Part shown: one piece after another, positions 46,661 through 57,467 of the stretch | Layout of the letters: each line of letters opens with the position of its first letter | How positions within the stretch are numbered: the stretch's first letter is position 1 | NCBI GenBank assembly: GCA_014879535.1 | Contig: JACSRX010000026.1 | Location: 18,257-82,256, forward strand | Origin: Chthoniobacterales bacterium | Lineage (GTDB): Bacteria; Verrucomicrobiota; Verrucomicrobiia; Chthoniobacterales; JACTMZ01 | Length of the DNA stretch: 64,000 nt | Direction: 5' to 3' | Notes under the pieces: generated by a model | What the model was told of the DNA's origin: nothing | Database searches by the model: none | Seen by the model: only the letters and a program-made list of their open reading frames with translations | Program-made: the position numbers and the translations under genes

Positions 46661-49600
46661 ATGAAATCATATTTTCCTATTTCCGCCGTTGCAGCGGTGT
46701 TGTTTTTTGTCCCGGAGCCGGACCTCCGGGCGGCCAACATTTACTGGACCAATGCCGGGACCGGGAACTGGGCTGTCTCGACCAACTGGACCCCCGCCAC
46801 GGTGCCGGGAGGGGCCGATGACGCCCGCATCAGCAACGGCGGCACGGCGCAGATTACCAATGGTCAGTCAGCAAATGCCTTGCTGATTGCAACCTCCGCC
46901 GGAACCTCGGGAACCCTGCAGGTTCTATCCGGTGGCAGCCTGTCCCTTGGTGTTCCGTCGTCAGTTGGCGCCGGGGGGGGCACCGGCACTCTGCTTGTCA
47001 GGGGGGGCTCGATGTCCGTTGCACTTTCAGGATCAACCGCACTCTATGCAGGCCAGCTCTCTGGCAGTCAGGGAACTGTCATTCTTTCCGATGGAGGTGC
47101 GCTCACCCTTTCCGGCCACTTGACACTGGGATACAATGGTGGCTTCGGCACCCTGCGCCTCGGGGAGGGGGGCGCGGCGGGGAGCCTCAGCCTGCCTGCT
47201 TCAAGTTTTGTGGGAGGCGGAGCGCTTGGCAGCGGGAGCGGGGAGGTCATTTTCAACCACAACGAGACGAACTACGTCTTCGGATCAGCATTGGGTGGTG
47301 CCACAGGCGATAAGGCCCTCGCCGTGATCCATGACGGCCCAGGCACCACGACGCTCACCGCCACGAACCATTACGCCAATGGCACGCGGCTGAATGCGGG
47401 CGTGCTGGCCGTCTCGCGCGACAACAACTTGGGGGAAGCTGCGGGGACGCTGACCTTCGGCGGCGGGACGCTGCGGACCACGGCGGGGTTCACCATGAAC
47501 CGCGCCACTGCGATCACCAATGGGGTCGGCACGTTTGATGTTGCCGCAGGAACACTCACCCAGCAGGGGGTCATTACCGGGGCCGGGGGCTTGCGGAAAA
47601 TCGGCACAGGCACCCTCGTCCTCACCGCGAGCAACAGCTACGCCAACAGCTTTATGGTCGCCGGCGGCACGGAGATTGAGGAGGGGGCGATTGTGTTGAA
47701 TGGCGGGCAAATCAACCACAGCACGAATGCGTTCCGCATTGCCACGGAACCCGGAAAGAGCGCATCCCTGCTCATCAGCAACGGGGGCAAGGTGACAAGT
47801 TACCGGGGCATCATTGGCAACCAAGGCACCGGATCCGCGACGGTGAATGGAGCGGGCTCACAATGGACGAGCACGGAGCACATTTACATCGGCGTCCAAA
47901 GTGACGGCACGCTCCTTGTCACCAACGGAGGCACCGTCTCCATTCAGGGCGAACTCTTCGCAGGTGGCAACAGCGGCACCCTCGGCACGGCCACCGTGAC
48001 AGGAGCAGGCTCCCTCCTTGAGGCGGGCCGGATCGTGGTCGGGCGTTTCATGGCGGGCGTGTTGAATGTGATTGACGGAGCCACGGTGACGTCCGCTGGC
48101 GGCACGGGCGAGGTCATCCTGGCCAAAGAGAACTTATCGAGCGGCACTCTCAACATCGGAACCGGCGGGTTGGCCGGCACGCTCAATGCGTCAGAGGTGA
48201 GGTCGTCGGATGTGGTTGCAACCGGCACCACGAGCATCCTGAACTTCAACCACACCGACGCCACCACTTTCGCCCCGAGGATCATGGATGACATCTCGGT
48301 GAACAAGCTCGGCTCCGGCACGACCACGCTCACGGCGAACAACAGCTACAACGGCGCGACGACCGTGGAGGCCGGGGGGGTGATGGTCAACGGGACCAAC
48401 AGCGGGACGGGGGCGGTCACGGTGAAGAGCGGGGCAACCTTGGGCGGAACGGGGTCCATGGCGGCGGCGGTGACGGTGGAGGACGGCGGCATCCTCGCTC
48501 CGGGGGCGAGCGCGGGGACGTTTTCGGTGGGGTCGTTGATCCTGAACTCGACGTCCGCGTTGAAATTCGAGCTGGGCACGGTGAGCGATCTCATGGTGGT
48601 CGCGGGCAACCTCACGCTGGACGGCATCCTTGATGTGACGGCGCTGACGGGATTCGGGACAGGCAGCTACGACCTCTTCCAATACAGCGGGTCCTTGGTG
48701 AACAACGGGCTGACTTTCGGAACGATGCCGTCCGGGTTTCTCTACGGGATCGACCTTTCGACGACGAATTACGTGAGGCTGACGGTGGCGCCGACGGATT
48801 TGTATTGGGACGGGCCGAACACGACGCCGAACGGGGCGGTCAATGGCGGGACGGGGACGTGGAACAACACGTCGAGCAACTGGACGAGCGCGAGCGGGTT
48901 GACCAACTACGTCTGGGACGACCGGGCCACGGGGCATTTCGCGGGCACGCCGGGCACGGTGACGGTCGGAACCAACGTGGCGGCCACGGAGCTGAGATTC
49001 GAAACCAACGGCTATGTGGTCACGGGGCCGGGCGAGATCGCCATCAGCGGCGGAACCCTGGTCGTGGACACCGCCACCAATGTGACGGCGGAAATCGGCG
49101 TGGTGATCTCGGGGGCGGGCGGTCTGGTGAAGAGCGGGGATGAGGGCACGCTCATTCTCTCGGCGGACAACACCTACACGGGCAACACGCTGATCGCCGG
49201 GGGCACCCTGCAGGTCGGCAACGGAGGGACCACGGGATCGATCCTCGGCGACGTGACCAACAACGGGACGCTGGATTTCAACCGTGCGGGCAGCCTCACC
49301 TTCGGCGGGGCGATTTCCGGATCGGGTGATTTGAAGGTGACCGGCACGGGCACCGTGACGCTCACGGCCAGCAACAGCTATGCCGGCGGGACGATGCTGG
49401 GCAAGGGGACGTTGCTCGTGGCGGATGACGACGCGCTGGGGACGGGGACATTGCATCTTGCCGACGGGACGACTTTCGGAGTGGTGCCCGCGGGAGACGT
49501 GGTGCTGGGCAACAGCGTGGTCATCAACGGCGATGTGAAGATCACCTCGGATTTCCTCAGTTTCCTGGATTTCACCGGGCCCGTGGATCTGGGTGCGGCG

Positions 49601-52483
49601 ACGCGGACACTCACTTTCACCGAGAACGGGAGCATGGTTTGCTTCATGGGGGCAATCAGCGGAGAAGGCGGGCTGACTCTCGGGATGGCTGGCAGCGGAA
49701 TGTCGGGAGTGGTGACCTTCTGCGGATCGGAGAGCAACACCTACGCCGGACTGACGACGGTGGGCGCCGATGTCGAACTGTCGCTGGAAAAGGATCCGGG
49801 CGTCACGGCCATCGCGGGTGACGTGCAGGTGGATGTGGGTGGGAGCCTGACGCTCTTCGACACCTCCGAACAGATCAATCCGGCCTCGACCGTGACCATC
49901 AACGGGATCATGGGGATCCTCGCCGTCAGCGGGACGACGACGCAGACGATCGGGAACCTGCAGGGCACGGGGGCGATCATCAACATTTTCGGTCCCTCGA
50001 TCCTCACTGTGAACTCGGGCAGTTTCGGAGGGTCGATCATGGACAGCGCAGCGGATCCGCTCGCGTTGGTGAAGAGCAGCTCCGGGACACTGACTTTGAG
50101 CGGCGCCAATGACTACCGCGGCGGGACAAAGATCACCGCCGGGACGCTGCGCACGCTGGATCCGTCGGCCTTGGGCGGCGGTCCGGTGGAGTTGAGCGGA
50201 GGGACGTTGGCGCCGGGCGGGACACTGGGCATTGCGTCGCTGGATTGGACGGGTGGTTCGGTGGCGCTGAACCTGGGGACGGCGACCGATTCCCTCGGCA
50301 TCACGGGCAACCTGACGCTGAGCGGCAGCGGCGGGTTGTTCGACTTCACGGATGGCACGGGGTTCGCGCCGAACACGCTCTACACGATCCTGGGTGCGGC
50401 GAACTTGGACGACACGTTCCTGCCGCTGTTCTCGGGCAATGATCTTTTCGGTCTGGCTCCGGTGTTCAGCCGCTCGGGCAGCGATTTGCTGGTCAACTTC
50501 GCGGGATCGTCCACCGGACCGCTGCTGCAGAACATCGGGGGTCCGTGGACGCCGGTGACGGCGGATTTCCTCGTGAGCGGACCGGTCGAGACGGGCGCCC
50601 CGGCGGACAGCAACACGGTCAACTCGCTGATTTTCGATCCGGACGGCAACCTGCACGTTCACAACACGCTGACGGTGACCAGCGGCCGGTTCGATGTCGG
50701 CTCCGGACGCGGGGCGATCCGCGGCGGGAACGTGTGGACACCGGCGGATTTTGAAAAGACCGGCGACGGCATCCTGGACATCGAGAGCAATGTCCAGGTG
50801 GGAGGAGCGGCGGCGATCCGCAACGGGCGGCTGTATGTGAACGGGCGGTTCGCGGCGCCGGGCGGGTTGACGGTGTTCCAGAACGCGCTGCTGGGAGGCA
50901 GCGGGGTCATCGTCGGCAACGTGTTCAACAACGGCACGCTTGCGCCCGGGAACAGCCCGGGAACGACGACCGTCGTGGGCAACTTCACCCAGTCTGCGGC
51001 GGGCACGACCGAGCTGGAGATTGCGAGCCTCTCGCTGTTCGACCGTTTGGTGGTCAGCGGCAGTGCGAACCTGGCGGGGACGCTGAAGGTGATCAACTAC
51101 GGTGGCAACCAGCTCGCCTACGGCCAGCAATATGCGTTCCTGCAGGCGGCGGTGATCAACGGCGAGTTCGACCGGATCCTGATGCCCGATCCGGGCCGGT
51201 TCCGCGGGCGGTTCTGGGTCAACGGCGGCACGGGCACGCTGATCGTGGCGCCGACGAGCTACACCTTGGTGGCGGTGACCGGCAACCAGCGCAACGTGGC
51301 GCGGGCGTTGGATTCCTACATTCCGGCGCGGGGGGATGACCGCGAGACGGTGAGCATCGCGCTGGACATGCTCGGCGAGGAGCAATACCCGGCGGCGTTC
51401 GACCAGATCGCGCCGACATTCCACGAGAGCGTGGCCAACATCGCGATCGAGCAGACCTTTGCGCAGGTCCAGATGCTCAACCAGCGGATGAGCAGTGTGC
51501 GGCTGGGGACAAGGGCGTTCCAGACGTCGGGGATCGAGGCGGAACCGCTGGTCTATGACAAGGGGGGCAAGCGCGTGGCGGATCCGAAGGATTTGAAGGC
51601 GGTGATCGTGGAGGACGAGGCGCCGAAGTGGTCGCTGTGGACGCAGGGCAACGGGATGTTCGCCAAGACCACCAGCGCGAACCAGGTGCCCGGCTACCGC
51701 ACGGACGGCGGCGGGGTGCTTTTCGGCACGGACTACACGTTCGGTGACGCGAGTCTTTCCAACGGGAAGCCGGCACTGACCACGGGTTTCTTCGGGGGAT
51801 ATCAGGGGCTTTACGCCAAGTATGACGGGGGTGGAAACACGACGATGAACTCGGCGGTCTTCGGAACCTATGTTTCCTTCACCAAGGGAGGATTCTACGC
51901 GGACGGGGTGATTTCGGGCGGTTACAACAATTTCAATGTGCGGAGACCGATCAAGTTTTCGACGATCGACCGCACGGCGAGGAGTCTGCAGGACAGCGGG
52001 CAGTTCGCGGCGGCGCTCAACCTGGGCCATGACTGGCAGGTCGGGAAGTTCACCTTGGGACCGATCTTGGGGGCGCAATACACCTACGTGGGGATTGCAC
52101 CGTTCACCGAACAGGGGGCCGAGAGCCTGGACCTGCGGCTGACCCAGCAGAACGCCAACAGCCTGCGCAGCACGCTGGGCGGACGGATTGCCTACACATG
52201 GAAGCTGAGCGACACGGTGGCGATCATCCCGGAAGGGCGGATGTTTTGGCTGCACGAGTTCATGAACAATCCGCGTGCCATCGGCGCGGCGCTTGATGCG
52301 GGATCGGGTCCGGGGTTCAACTACCTGACGGCGGATCCGTATCGCGACAGCGTGTTCTGCGGGGCGGGCGTCACGACGCAGTTCGGGGAGAACCTGACGG
52401 CGTCGGCGTATTGGAACATCGACTTCGGCAGGCCGGATTATCTCGGACAGGTGGTGAGCCTCAATCTCGGTTGGAAGTTCTGA
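46661..52483 (+). CDS. Large PATR-type autotransporter with C-terminal beta-barrel
   Basis: 1940 aa. Signal peptide; repeated GTGTLVLTASNSYANS / LTANNSYNGAT / LSADNTYTGNT / LTASNSYAGGT / LSGANDYRGGT motifs; C-terminal barrel ending SLNLGWKF. Confidence 0.92.
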   Translation: MKSYFPISAVAAVLFFVPEPDLRAANIYWTNAGTGNWAVSTNWTPATVPGGADDARISNGGTAQITNGQSANALLIATSAGTSGTLQVLSGGSLSLGVPSSVGAGGGTGTLLVRGGSMSVALSGSTALYAGQLSGSQGTVILSDGGALTLSGHLTLGYNGGFGTLRLGEGGAAGSLSLPASSFVGGGALGSGSGEVIFNHNETNYVFGSALGGATGDKALAVIHDGPGTTTLTATNHYANGTRLNAGVLAVSRDNNLGEAAGTLTFGGGTLRTTAGFTMNRATAITNGVGTFDVAAGTLTQQGVITGAGGLRKIGTGTLVLTASNSYANSFMVAGGTEIEEGAIVLNGGQINHSTNAFRIATEPGKSASLLISNGGKVTSYRGIIGNQGTGSATVNGAGSQWTSTEHIYIGVQSDGTLLVTNGGTVSIQGELFAGGNSGTLGTATVTGAGSLLEAGRIVVGRFMAGVLNVIDGATVTSAGGTGEVILAKENLSSGTLNIGTGGLAGTLNASEVRSSDVVATGTTSILNFNHTDATTFAPRIMDDISVNKLGSGTTTLTANNSYNGATTVEAGGVMVNGTNSGTGAVTVKSGATLGGTGSMAAAVTVEDGGILAPGASAGTFSVGSLILNSTSALKFELGTVSDLMVVAGNLTLDGILDVTALTGFGTGSYDLFQYSGSLVNNGLTFGTMPSGFLYGIDLSTTNYVRLTVAPTDLYWDGPNTTPNGAVNGGTGTWNNTSSNWTSASGLTNYVWDDRATGHFAGTPGTVTVGTNVAATELRFETNGYVVTGPGEIAISGGTLVVDTATNVTAEIGVVISGAGGLVKSGDEGTLILSADNTYTGNTLIAGGTLQVGNGGTTGSILGDVTNNGTLDFNRAGSLTFGGAISGSGDLKVTGTGTVTLTASNSYAGGTMLGKGTLLVADDDALGTGTLHLADGTTFGVVPAGDVVLGNSVVINGDVKITSDFLSFLDFTGPVDLGAATRTLTFTENGSMVCFMGAISGEGGLTLGMAGSGMSGVVTFCGSESNTYAGLTTVGADVELSLEKDPGVTAIAGDVQVDVGGSLTLFDTSEQINPASTVTINGIMGILAVSGTTTQTIGNLQGTGAIINIFGPSILTVNSGSFGGSIMDSAADPLALVKSSSGTLTLSGANDYRGGTKITAGTLRTLDPSALGGGPVELSGGTLAPGGTLGIASLDWTGGSVALNLGTATDSLGITGNLTLSGSGGLFDFTDGTGFAPNTLYTILGAANLDDTFLPLFSGNDLFGLAPVFSRSGSDLLVNFAGSSTGPLLQNIGGPWTPVTADFLVSGPVETGAPADSNTVNSLIFDPDGNLHVHNTLTVTSGRFDVGSGRGAIRGGNVWTPADFEKTGDGILDIESNVQVGGAAAIRNGRLYVNGRFAAPGGLTVFQNALLGGSGVIVGNVFNNGTLAPGNSPGTTTVVGNFTQSAAGTTELEIASLSLFDRLVVSGSANLAGTLKVINYGGNQLAYGQQYAFLQAAVINGEFDRILMPDPGRFRGRFWVNGGTGTLIVAPTSYTLVAVTGNQRNVARALDSYIPARGDDRETVSIALDMLGEEQYPAAFDQIAPTFHESVANIAIEQTFAQVQMLNQRMSSVRLGTRAFQTSGIEAEPLVYDKGGKRVADPKDLKAVIVEDEAPKWSLWTQGNGMFAKTTSANQVPGYRTDGGGVLFGTDYTFGDASLSNGKPALTTGFFGGYQGLYAKYDGGGNTTMNSAVFGTYVSFTKGGFYADGVISGGYNNFNVRRPIKFSTIDRTARSLQDSGQFAAALNLGHDWQVGKFTLGPILGAQYTYVGIAPFTEQGAESLDLRLTQQNANSLRSTLGGRIAYTWKLSDTVAIIPEGRMFWLHEFMNNPRAIGAALDAGSGPGFNYLTADPYRDSVFCGAGVTTQFGENLTASAYWNIDFGRPDYLGQVVSLNLGWKF

Positions 52484-52841
52484 TGGGGCGGTTCCACCAC
52501 AGGGCGGCGACAACAGCGCCCGCCGTGTAGGCCGCCACATCCAACCAGTCGCCGGTGGCACGGGCGGCGAAGCGCGGGGCGATCACCTCGAAGAGAACCG
52601 ACCACAGGACGAGGACGAAGGCGATTTCGGCGACGGTCGGAGGCACATCGGTGCGGCGGATTCCGGTGCGGCGTTCGAGCCAGAGGAGCACGGGCACGGC
52701 ACAGGGAATGAGCAGGACATCGTTGAACCATGAGCCGAAAAATCCGCCCGGGGCGACGGGCTTGATGAGCCATCGGTTGGCGGCATAGAGCGCGCAAGCC
52801 GCAAGGAAAAGTCCGTCACGGAGATAGCCGAATTTTCTCAA
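52461..52841 (-). CDS. Hypothetical VanZ-like/multi-TM membrane protein
   Basis: MRKFGYLRDGLFLAACALYAANRWLIKPVAPGGFFGSWFNDVLLIPCAVPVLLWLERR; convergent overlap with autotransporter stop. Confidence 0.65.
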   Translation of the reverse strand: MRKFGYLRDGLFLAACALYAANRWLIKPVAPGGFFGSWFNDVLLIPCAVPVLLWLERRTGIRRTDVPPTVAEIAFVLVLWSVLFEVIAPRFAARATGDWLDVAAYTAGAVVAALWWNRPIRTSNRD

Positions 52842-53030
52842 CAGTTGAGGAGTGAGTGCTCTCAGCAGAGAGCGAGGATCACGACGCCGAGGCTGGTGGC
52901 CATGAAAGTTTTCGCGAGAAGCAGGGCCATGTCCGATAACCTAAAATGGAAGAAGGGAAGCGCAAGCCCGCATCAATCGCCGAGTTCCGGCTTGCCGGGG
53001 TCCGCCACTTTTCCACAATCGCGCATCGGC

Positions 53031-54176
53031 ATGCAGCAGTCTGTCCCCAAGTCGAAACGCTCCATTCTGGTGACGCTGCTCGCGTGCGTGACCATGGCGG
53101 GGAGCGCGCTTCTCCTGCCCGTCACGGTGATCAGCCTGCTGATGGTTCTTGCCGGGGGTTACGGCACAAAGACGGCGGATATGGGGGGGATTCTTGCGAT
53201 CTACGTGGCGCCTCCGTTGACGCTCCTGGCGGGATTGGGGCTGCTGCTGCGCTGGCGCTGGGCGCGGTATTGGATGTTCCTGCTGCTGGCGGTCCTGATC
53301 GCCGTGAACATCAAGTCGTTGGCTGCCGGCGGAAAGACGACGACATACCATACGGATGCCTCCGGAGTGGTGACGGCATCGGAGAGTGTGTGGGGCGGTC
53401 CGAACCTCCACAGCGTGCCGATCATCGCCTTCTGCACCGCGTCGATTGTCGTGCTGTTGCTGCCTTCGGTTCGCCGCGAGTTCCGTCCCGTGGTGAAATC
53501 CAATCCCGCTCCCGTTGCGGGTCCGGACCCGGTGCCTCCGCCGTTGCCGGGGCGCGAATGGCGGGTCGGTCACCGGGGGAGGGACATGATGTATTACGAG
53601 GAGTTCCGTGACGGGGCATGGCAGCGTTTGGACATCGACGGCGAGATGCTGACCGGTCGGGCGCATCATGTGATTTTTTTCGCCGGGCCGGACGCTTGGC
53701 ACAGCCACCCCGAGTGGGCCCGCCACCGGCGCGCCGAGATCATCGCCCGGATCAAGGGCGAGTTCCGTCCGCCGGACTACGAGTATCACGGCGGGGAGGC
53801 GACCGGTGGGGAGGGGCCTCTCCCTCCTCCGATTCCCGCGATCCCGCCGCCATCCACTTCCCCCGCGGTGTCCGCGGTGCCGGCGGCTGGCGCGGGAAAA
53901 AAGAGCGGAGGATGGCGGGGGGCGATTGTCGGGCTGATTTGTTTGATCGGTTTCAGCGGTTGGATGGGATGGCTGGTGCATGACGGGTTCGAGCGTGGGG
54001 TTGTGCGTGATGTGTTCAAACACAGCAGGACGAGGACTCCTCCCTCACGCGCCGAAGAGCCCTTCCAATTCTGGATGCTCATCACGTTCTATTCCGTCGG
54101 GGCCGCGGGAACCGCGGGACTCGCGTTGGTGGTGGCATGGCATGTCGTTTTCCCGTGGCGGCCGCCGCAGACCTAA
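53031..54176 (+). CDS. Uncharacterised membrane protein
   Basis: Four or more predicted TM segments plus soluble region PPPLPGREWRVGHRGRDMMYYEEFRDGAWQRLDIDGEM. Confidence 0.6.
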   Translation: MQQSVPKSKRSILVTLLACVTMAGSALLLPVTVISLLMVLAGGYGTKTADMGGILAIYVAPPLTLLAGLGLLLRWRWARYWMFLLLAVLIAVNIKSLAAGGKTTTYHTDASGVVTASESVWGGPNLHSVPIIAFCTASIVVLLLPSVRREFRPVVKSNPAPVAGPDPVPPPLPGREWRVGHRGRDMMYYEEFRDGAWQRLDIDGEMLTGRAHHVIFFAGPDAWHSHPEWARHRRAEIIARIKGEFRPPDYEYHGGEATGGEGPLPPPIPAIPPPSTSPAVSAVPAAGAGKKSGGWRGAIVGLICLIGFSGWMGWLVHDGFERGVVRDVFKHSRTRTPPSRAEEPFQFWMLITFYSVGAAGTAGLALVVAWHVVFPWRPPQT

Positions 54177-54182
54177 CGTCCC

Positions 54183-54497
54183 ATGTCCTCCCCGAATGGC
54201 CTCCAAACCCTGCAGCGCGTGCTGGGAATTTTCGGTGCCATCGCGGCCATGATTTTCACGATCGTGTCGATGGCCACCATGTGGGTGTTCAGCGCGGCGG
54301 CGCTGGCCAACAACACGGATCCCGCAGCCGCCCGCGAGGTCGGATGGTGGGTGCTGGGGTTCTCGCTGCTGTGCGTCGCGGGCATCGGCACAGGCATCTG
54401 GCTGGTCGTCCGGGGACGCCCCGGATGGTCCGTCGGCGCGTCGCTGTTTCCCGCCGCGGTGATGTTTCTGGCTTTGGTTTACCAATTGCTCCAATGA
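54183..54497 (+). CDS. Small membrane protein
   Basis: Three hydrophobic segments; ATGA overlap with next ORF. Confidence 0.6.
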   Translation: MSSPNGLQTLQRVLGIFGAIAAMIFTIVSMATMWVFSAAALANNTDPAAAREVGWWVLGFSLLCVAGIGTGIWLVVRGRPGWSVGASLFPAAVMFLALVYQLLQ

Positions 54498-55813
54498 CCG
54501 GGGTTCTTTTCACGACCGCCGACGTGATCGAGGCGAACCCCGGCTTGGTCGTGGCGTTGGCCCTGGCTCTCGGTCCGGCGGCGGTTCTTGGCATCCTCGC
54601 CGTGATGATGCGTCTCGCGGGCGCCTCGCGGCGTCCGATCGTCTTCATTGCGGGATTGATGGCGCCGATCGTCGTGGTCTTCATTGTGGGCCAGCTCGTG
54701 ATGGCCAAGGTCCCGCAAGCCGTCCCCGCCGCGGCGGGCGGACTGGCTGTGGAGGACGGGCGTTTTGCCGACAGGGAGGCGGTTTTCGGAGCGGACATTC
54801 CGCAGGGGATGGTGCGAGACGCGAGGGACGCGTTGCCGGGGATTCTGGATGGTGCCGAGGCTGCCGAGGCGGGGGTCACACTTTCCGGTGAAACCGTCCT
54901 TGTGGCGCAATTCCCCGATGCAGGGCAGGCCCGGCGGGCTGCGGCTGCCTACCATCAGGGGTTCGACCTGCGGGGCACCAGCGGCAGCGAGTCCGAGGGA
55001 TGGAAGGCGACGCGGATGCAGGGGGATTTCATCGAGATGCTGTTGGCGGGTCGGAATCTGTTCGTATGGAGCGGGCTCACCCCGGAGGCTGCCGCAGCCC
55101 GCCGGGCCGTCAGCAGGTTGCCGGAGGCCGTCGCACCGGAGCCTGCCGAGCCGTTGTTTCCCGTGCTGCAACCGCTGGAGGTCCTGTTCTCATCCGTGGT
55201 CATGAAGATTCTCGGGCTCCTGATCATGGTGGCGATCTACACGGCATGGTTTTTCACGGGCGCGACATGGGTCTCCAGCGCCGGACCCGAGTCGGGAGTC
55301 CCCGTGCTGTCGTCCCCAGAGCTTGCCGACCGTCTTCTGGCCATCAACGATCTTCCGGTGTCCTTCACGGTGTCGCCCGGCCGCACGTCGCGGGAATTTT
55401 TCGCCGATTGGCGCTACGCCGATGCTGCGTGGCTGGATCTTGCGAGGGCACGCAAGCTGCGGAAGACGTTCCGTATCCGCATGGAACTCGACGAGGCCTC
55501 GAAGGCGGTTCGTGCCACCGATTACACGTCCGAAATCGACTTGTCCGCCGGGTTCGACGGTTCAAGCCTCGCATGGAAGGCGGCTGTGGGCATCGTCTTT
55601 TTCCAGCGCGAGCAGGAGAAGGTGTTCGGCCTTCAGCTTGACGGTGACGGAGAGGGGAAAAAGCCGCTAAGCTACACATACAGGTTCGATCTCAACGAAA
55701 TGAAGGCGCCGATCATCGCGGTTGTCACACGGTCCGGATGGACATGGCGTCCGACGCTCATCCCGTGGGGATCGCGTGTCGCCGGGAGCGCTCCGGCATC
55801 ACGGCAGACATGA
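54494..55813 (+). CDS. Uncharacterised membrane protein with two soluble domains
   Basis: N-terminal TM pair, central TM ILGLLIMVAIYTAWFFTGATW; no recognised family. Confidence 0.65.
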   Translation: MTGVLFTTADVIEANPGLVVALALALGPAAVLGILAVMMRLAGASRRPIVFIAGLMAPIVVVFIVGQLVMAKVPQAVPAAAGGLAVEDGRFADREAVFGADIPQGMVRDARDALPGILDGAEAAEAGVTLSGETVLVAQFPDAGQARRAAAAYHQGFDLRGTSGSESEGWKATRMQGDFIEMLLAGRNLFVWSGLTPEAAAARRAVSRLPEAVAPEPAEPLFPVLQPLEVLFSSVVMKILGLLIMVAIYTAWFFTGATWVSSAGPESGVPVLSSPELADRLLAINDLPVSFTVSPGRTSREFFADWRYADAAWLDLARARKLRKTFRIRMELDEASKAVRATDYTSEIDLSAGFDGSSLAWKAAVGIVFFQREQEKVFGLQLDGDGEGKKPLSYTYRFDLNEMKAPIIAVVTRSGWTWRPTLIPWGSRVAGSAPASRQT

Positions 55814-57129
55814 ACTGGCTCCTTTCCCTTCTCGCCTCTCTGATCTGCGGCATCGTCGGTCTTTTCACATCCGGGGTGGTCGCGGCGTTCTACGCGGATT
55901 GGTATCACATGAGCACCCGCGAGGGGCAGGCGGGCTTTTTCGTCATCGGCATGGCGTTGCTCGGCGGGATTGTCTGCTGCGTTCTCGGATTGGTTGTGGC
56001 GCGCTTCCTCGGCACGGCGTCTGCCAGCCGGTTTTTCAGGGCCTCGGGTGTCGCGTGTGCCGCTGTGGTGGCGATGGGCGGAGCAACCACATTGGTGCTC
56101 TTCTTGCTGGCAGATTTCCCGCCGACGATCGACCGCGAAAAGCTGATGCTCGAAATGGAGATTCTTCTTCCAAAGGGCCAAGGCATTCCGGCCTCCGGGA
56201 TTCCGCCCGAGACGCAGTTCGTCCTGGGCTCGGTGGTGGACGGCACGCAGCGGGCCTCGGAATACGGGCAATTGAGGTTGGAGGAGGCGAGAGAGGAGAA
56301 CGGTCGCTGGATCGTTCCGGCGGAGGCGTTCCTTTTCACCTCCCGAGGGAAGAGAACGACAGAAGCCCGGATTGGGGATGTCATGATCGGTGCCTTTCTC
56401 GTCCCTTTGCCGGCTCATCCGGGGGCGGAATACGAGGCATGGAGCGAGTGGATGCCGAGATCGCCGGCGGGAGATCCTCCGTGGCCGGATACCAAGTCCT
56501 CGTTCCGTTTCCGGGTTCGGCGCATTCCGCCACCAGCCCCACCACCGACGGCCGAGGAGGTGGAGGCGCAAAAGGACAGGGAGGAGCAGGCGGCATTCGA
56601 TGCCATTGCCCCCGACGCGCCACTCGCCGAGTTGCTGCCCTACACTCCCGCATGGCAGGATGCGGGAAGGCGAGAGGCCGCCATCGTGCGGATCACATCA
56701 CACCCGAACCATGCGAAGGAACTTGGGAAGCTGATGCTTTCCCCGGACATGCGCGCGGCGGAGTCCGCCTTGCGGTTTGTCGGTGATCTGCCATCTCCCG
56801 ATCCGGCTCTGGTGCCGGAGGTGCGTGCGGCCGGGCGTGATGTGATCAAGCGCATGGAGAAGTTCAATGCAGCCACTGTCGAGGAGGATCCCTCCTACGA
56901 GGGGGCTGCGGATATCTCGATCCGGTTCGGCTCATGGATGAGCGCCATCCGGGCACTGAAGGACAAGGCAGGCGCCGATTTCACGCCCGAGTTGGCTGAA
57001 ATTCTCGAACTTTCCCGTGTGCGCACGGACAGCTATGTGATGCAGGAGGATGTGCGTCGTGTTGCCAGCTATTACATGAAAAGCTGGGCAGGCGTGGAGC
57101 CTTTGCCCGGTGATCCTCCTCCGCGGTGA
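55810..57129 (+). CDS. Uncharacterised membrane protein
   Basis: Start ATGA-overlaps the previous stop; N-terminal TMs then long soluble domain with Pro-rich linker PPPAPPPT. Confidence 0.65.
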   Translation: MNWLLSLLASLICGIVGLFTSGVVAAFYADWYHMSTREGQAGFFVIGMALLGGIVCCVLGLVVARFLGTASASRFFRASGVACAAVVAMGGATTLVLFLLADFPPTIDREKLMLEMEILLPKGQGIPASGIPPETQFVLGSVVDGTQRASEYGQLRLEEAREENGRWIVPAEAFLFTSRGKRTTEARIGDVMIGAFLVPLPAHPGAEYEAWSEWMPRSPAGDPPWPDTKSSFRFRVRRIPPPAPPPTAEEVEAQKDREEQAAFDAIAPDAPLAELLPYTPAWQDAGRREAAIVRITSHPNHAKELGKLMLSPDMRAAESALRFVGDLPSPDPALVPEVRAAGRDVIKRMEKFNAATVEEDPSYEGAADISIRFGSWMSAIRALKDKAGADFTPELAEILELSRVRTDSYVMQEDVRRVASYYMKSWAGVEPLPGDPPPR

Positions 57130-57467
57130 GGAAGATGACGGCGCTACTCATCACGGTTGTCTTCGTCGCTTTTCTCCTTTGCCTGGCGGCGAGCCTCCCT
57201 GCATTCCCGGCACGGGAACTTGCCGAGCACCTGCTGGGGCGTCCGCCGGGAAGCTTTGCCTCCGCCATCGAGATCAGGCGTCCGCAAAGTGTGTTGTGGC
57301 TGGCCGAATACCGTGCAACGTCAGCGGGCACGAAGTCGGACAGTTGGTTCACTCTGGTGGCGAAGCGATTGCCCGATGATTTCGCGGCGGTCTCCGCACA
57401 ACATGCGGTGACGATCAGTTGTATTCCGTCCGCGGCCCATGGATGTGCCGCAAACTCCAGGGGCTGA
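57126..57467 (+). CDS. Small exported/anchored hypothetical protein (possibly frameshifted at the 3' end)
   Basis: GTG overlaps the upstream stop; MTALLITVVFVAFLLCLAASLPAFP signal. Confidence 0.45.
   Translation: MRKMTALLITVVFVAFLLCLAASLPAFPARELAEHLLGRPPGSFASAIEIRRPQSVLWLAEYRATSAGTKSDSWFTLVAKRLPDDFAAVSAQHAVTISCIPSAAHGCAANSRG

Noticed and set aside
48191-52561. 1456-aa minus-strand ORF
   Set aside because: Antisense to the autotransporter; Arg/His/Pro-rich low-complexity translation typical of the complement of a GC-rich gene. The plus frame has signal peptide, PATR repeats and barrel.
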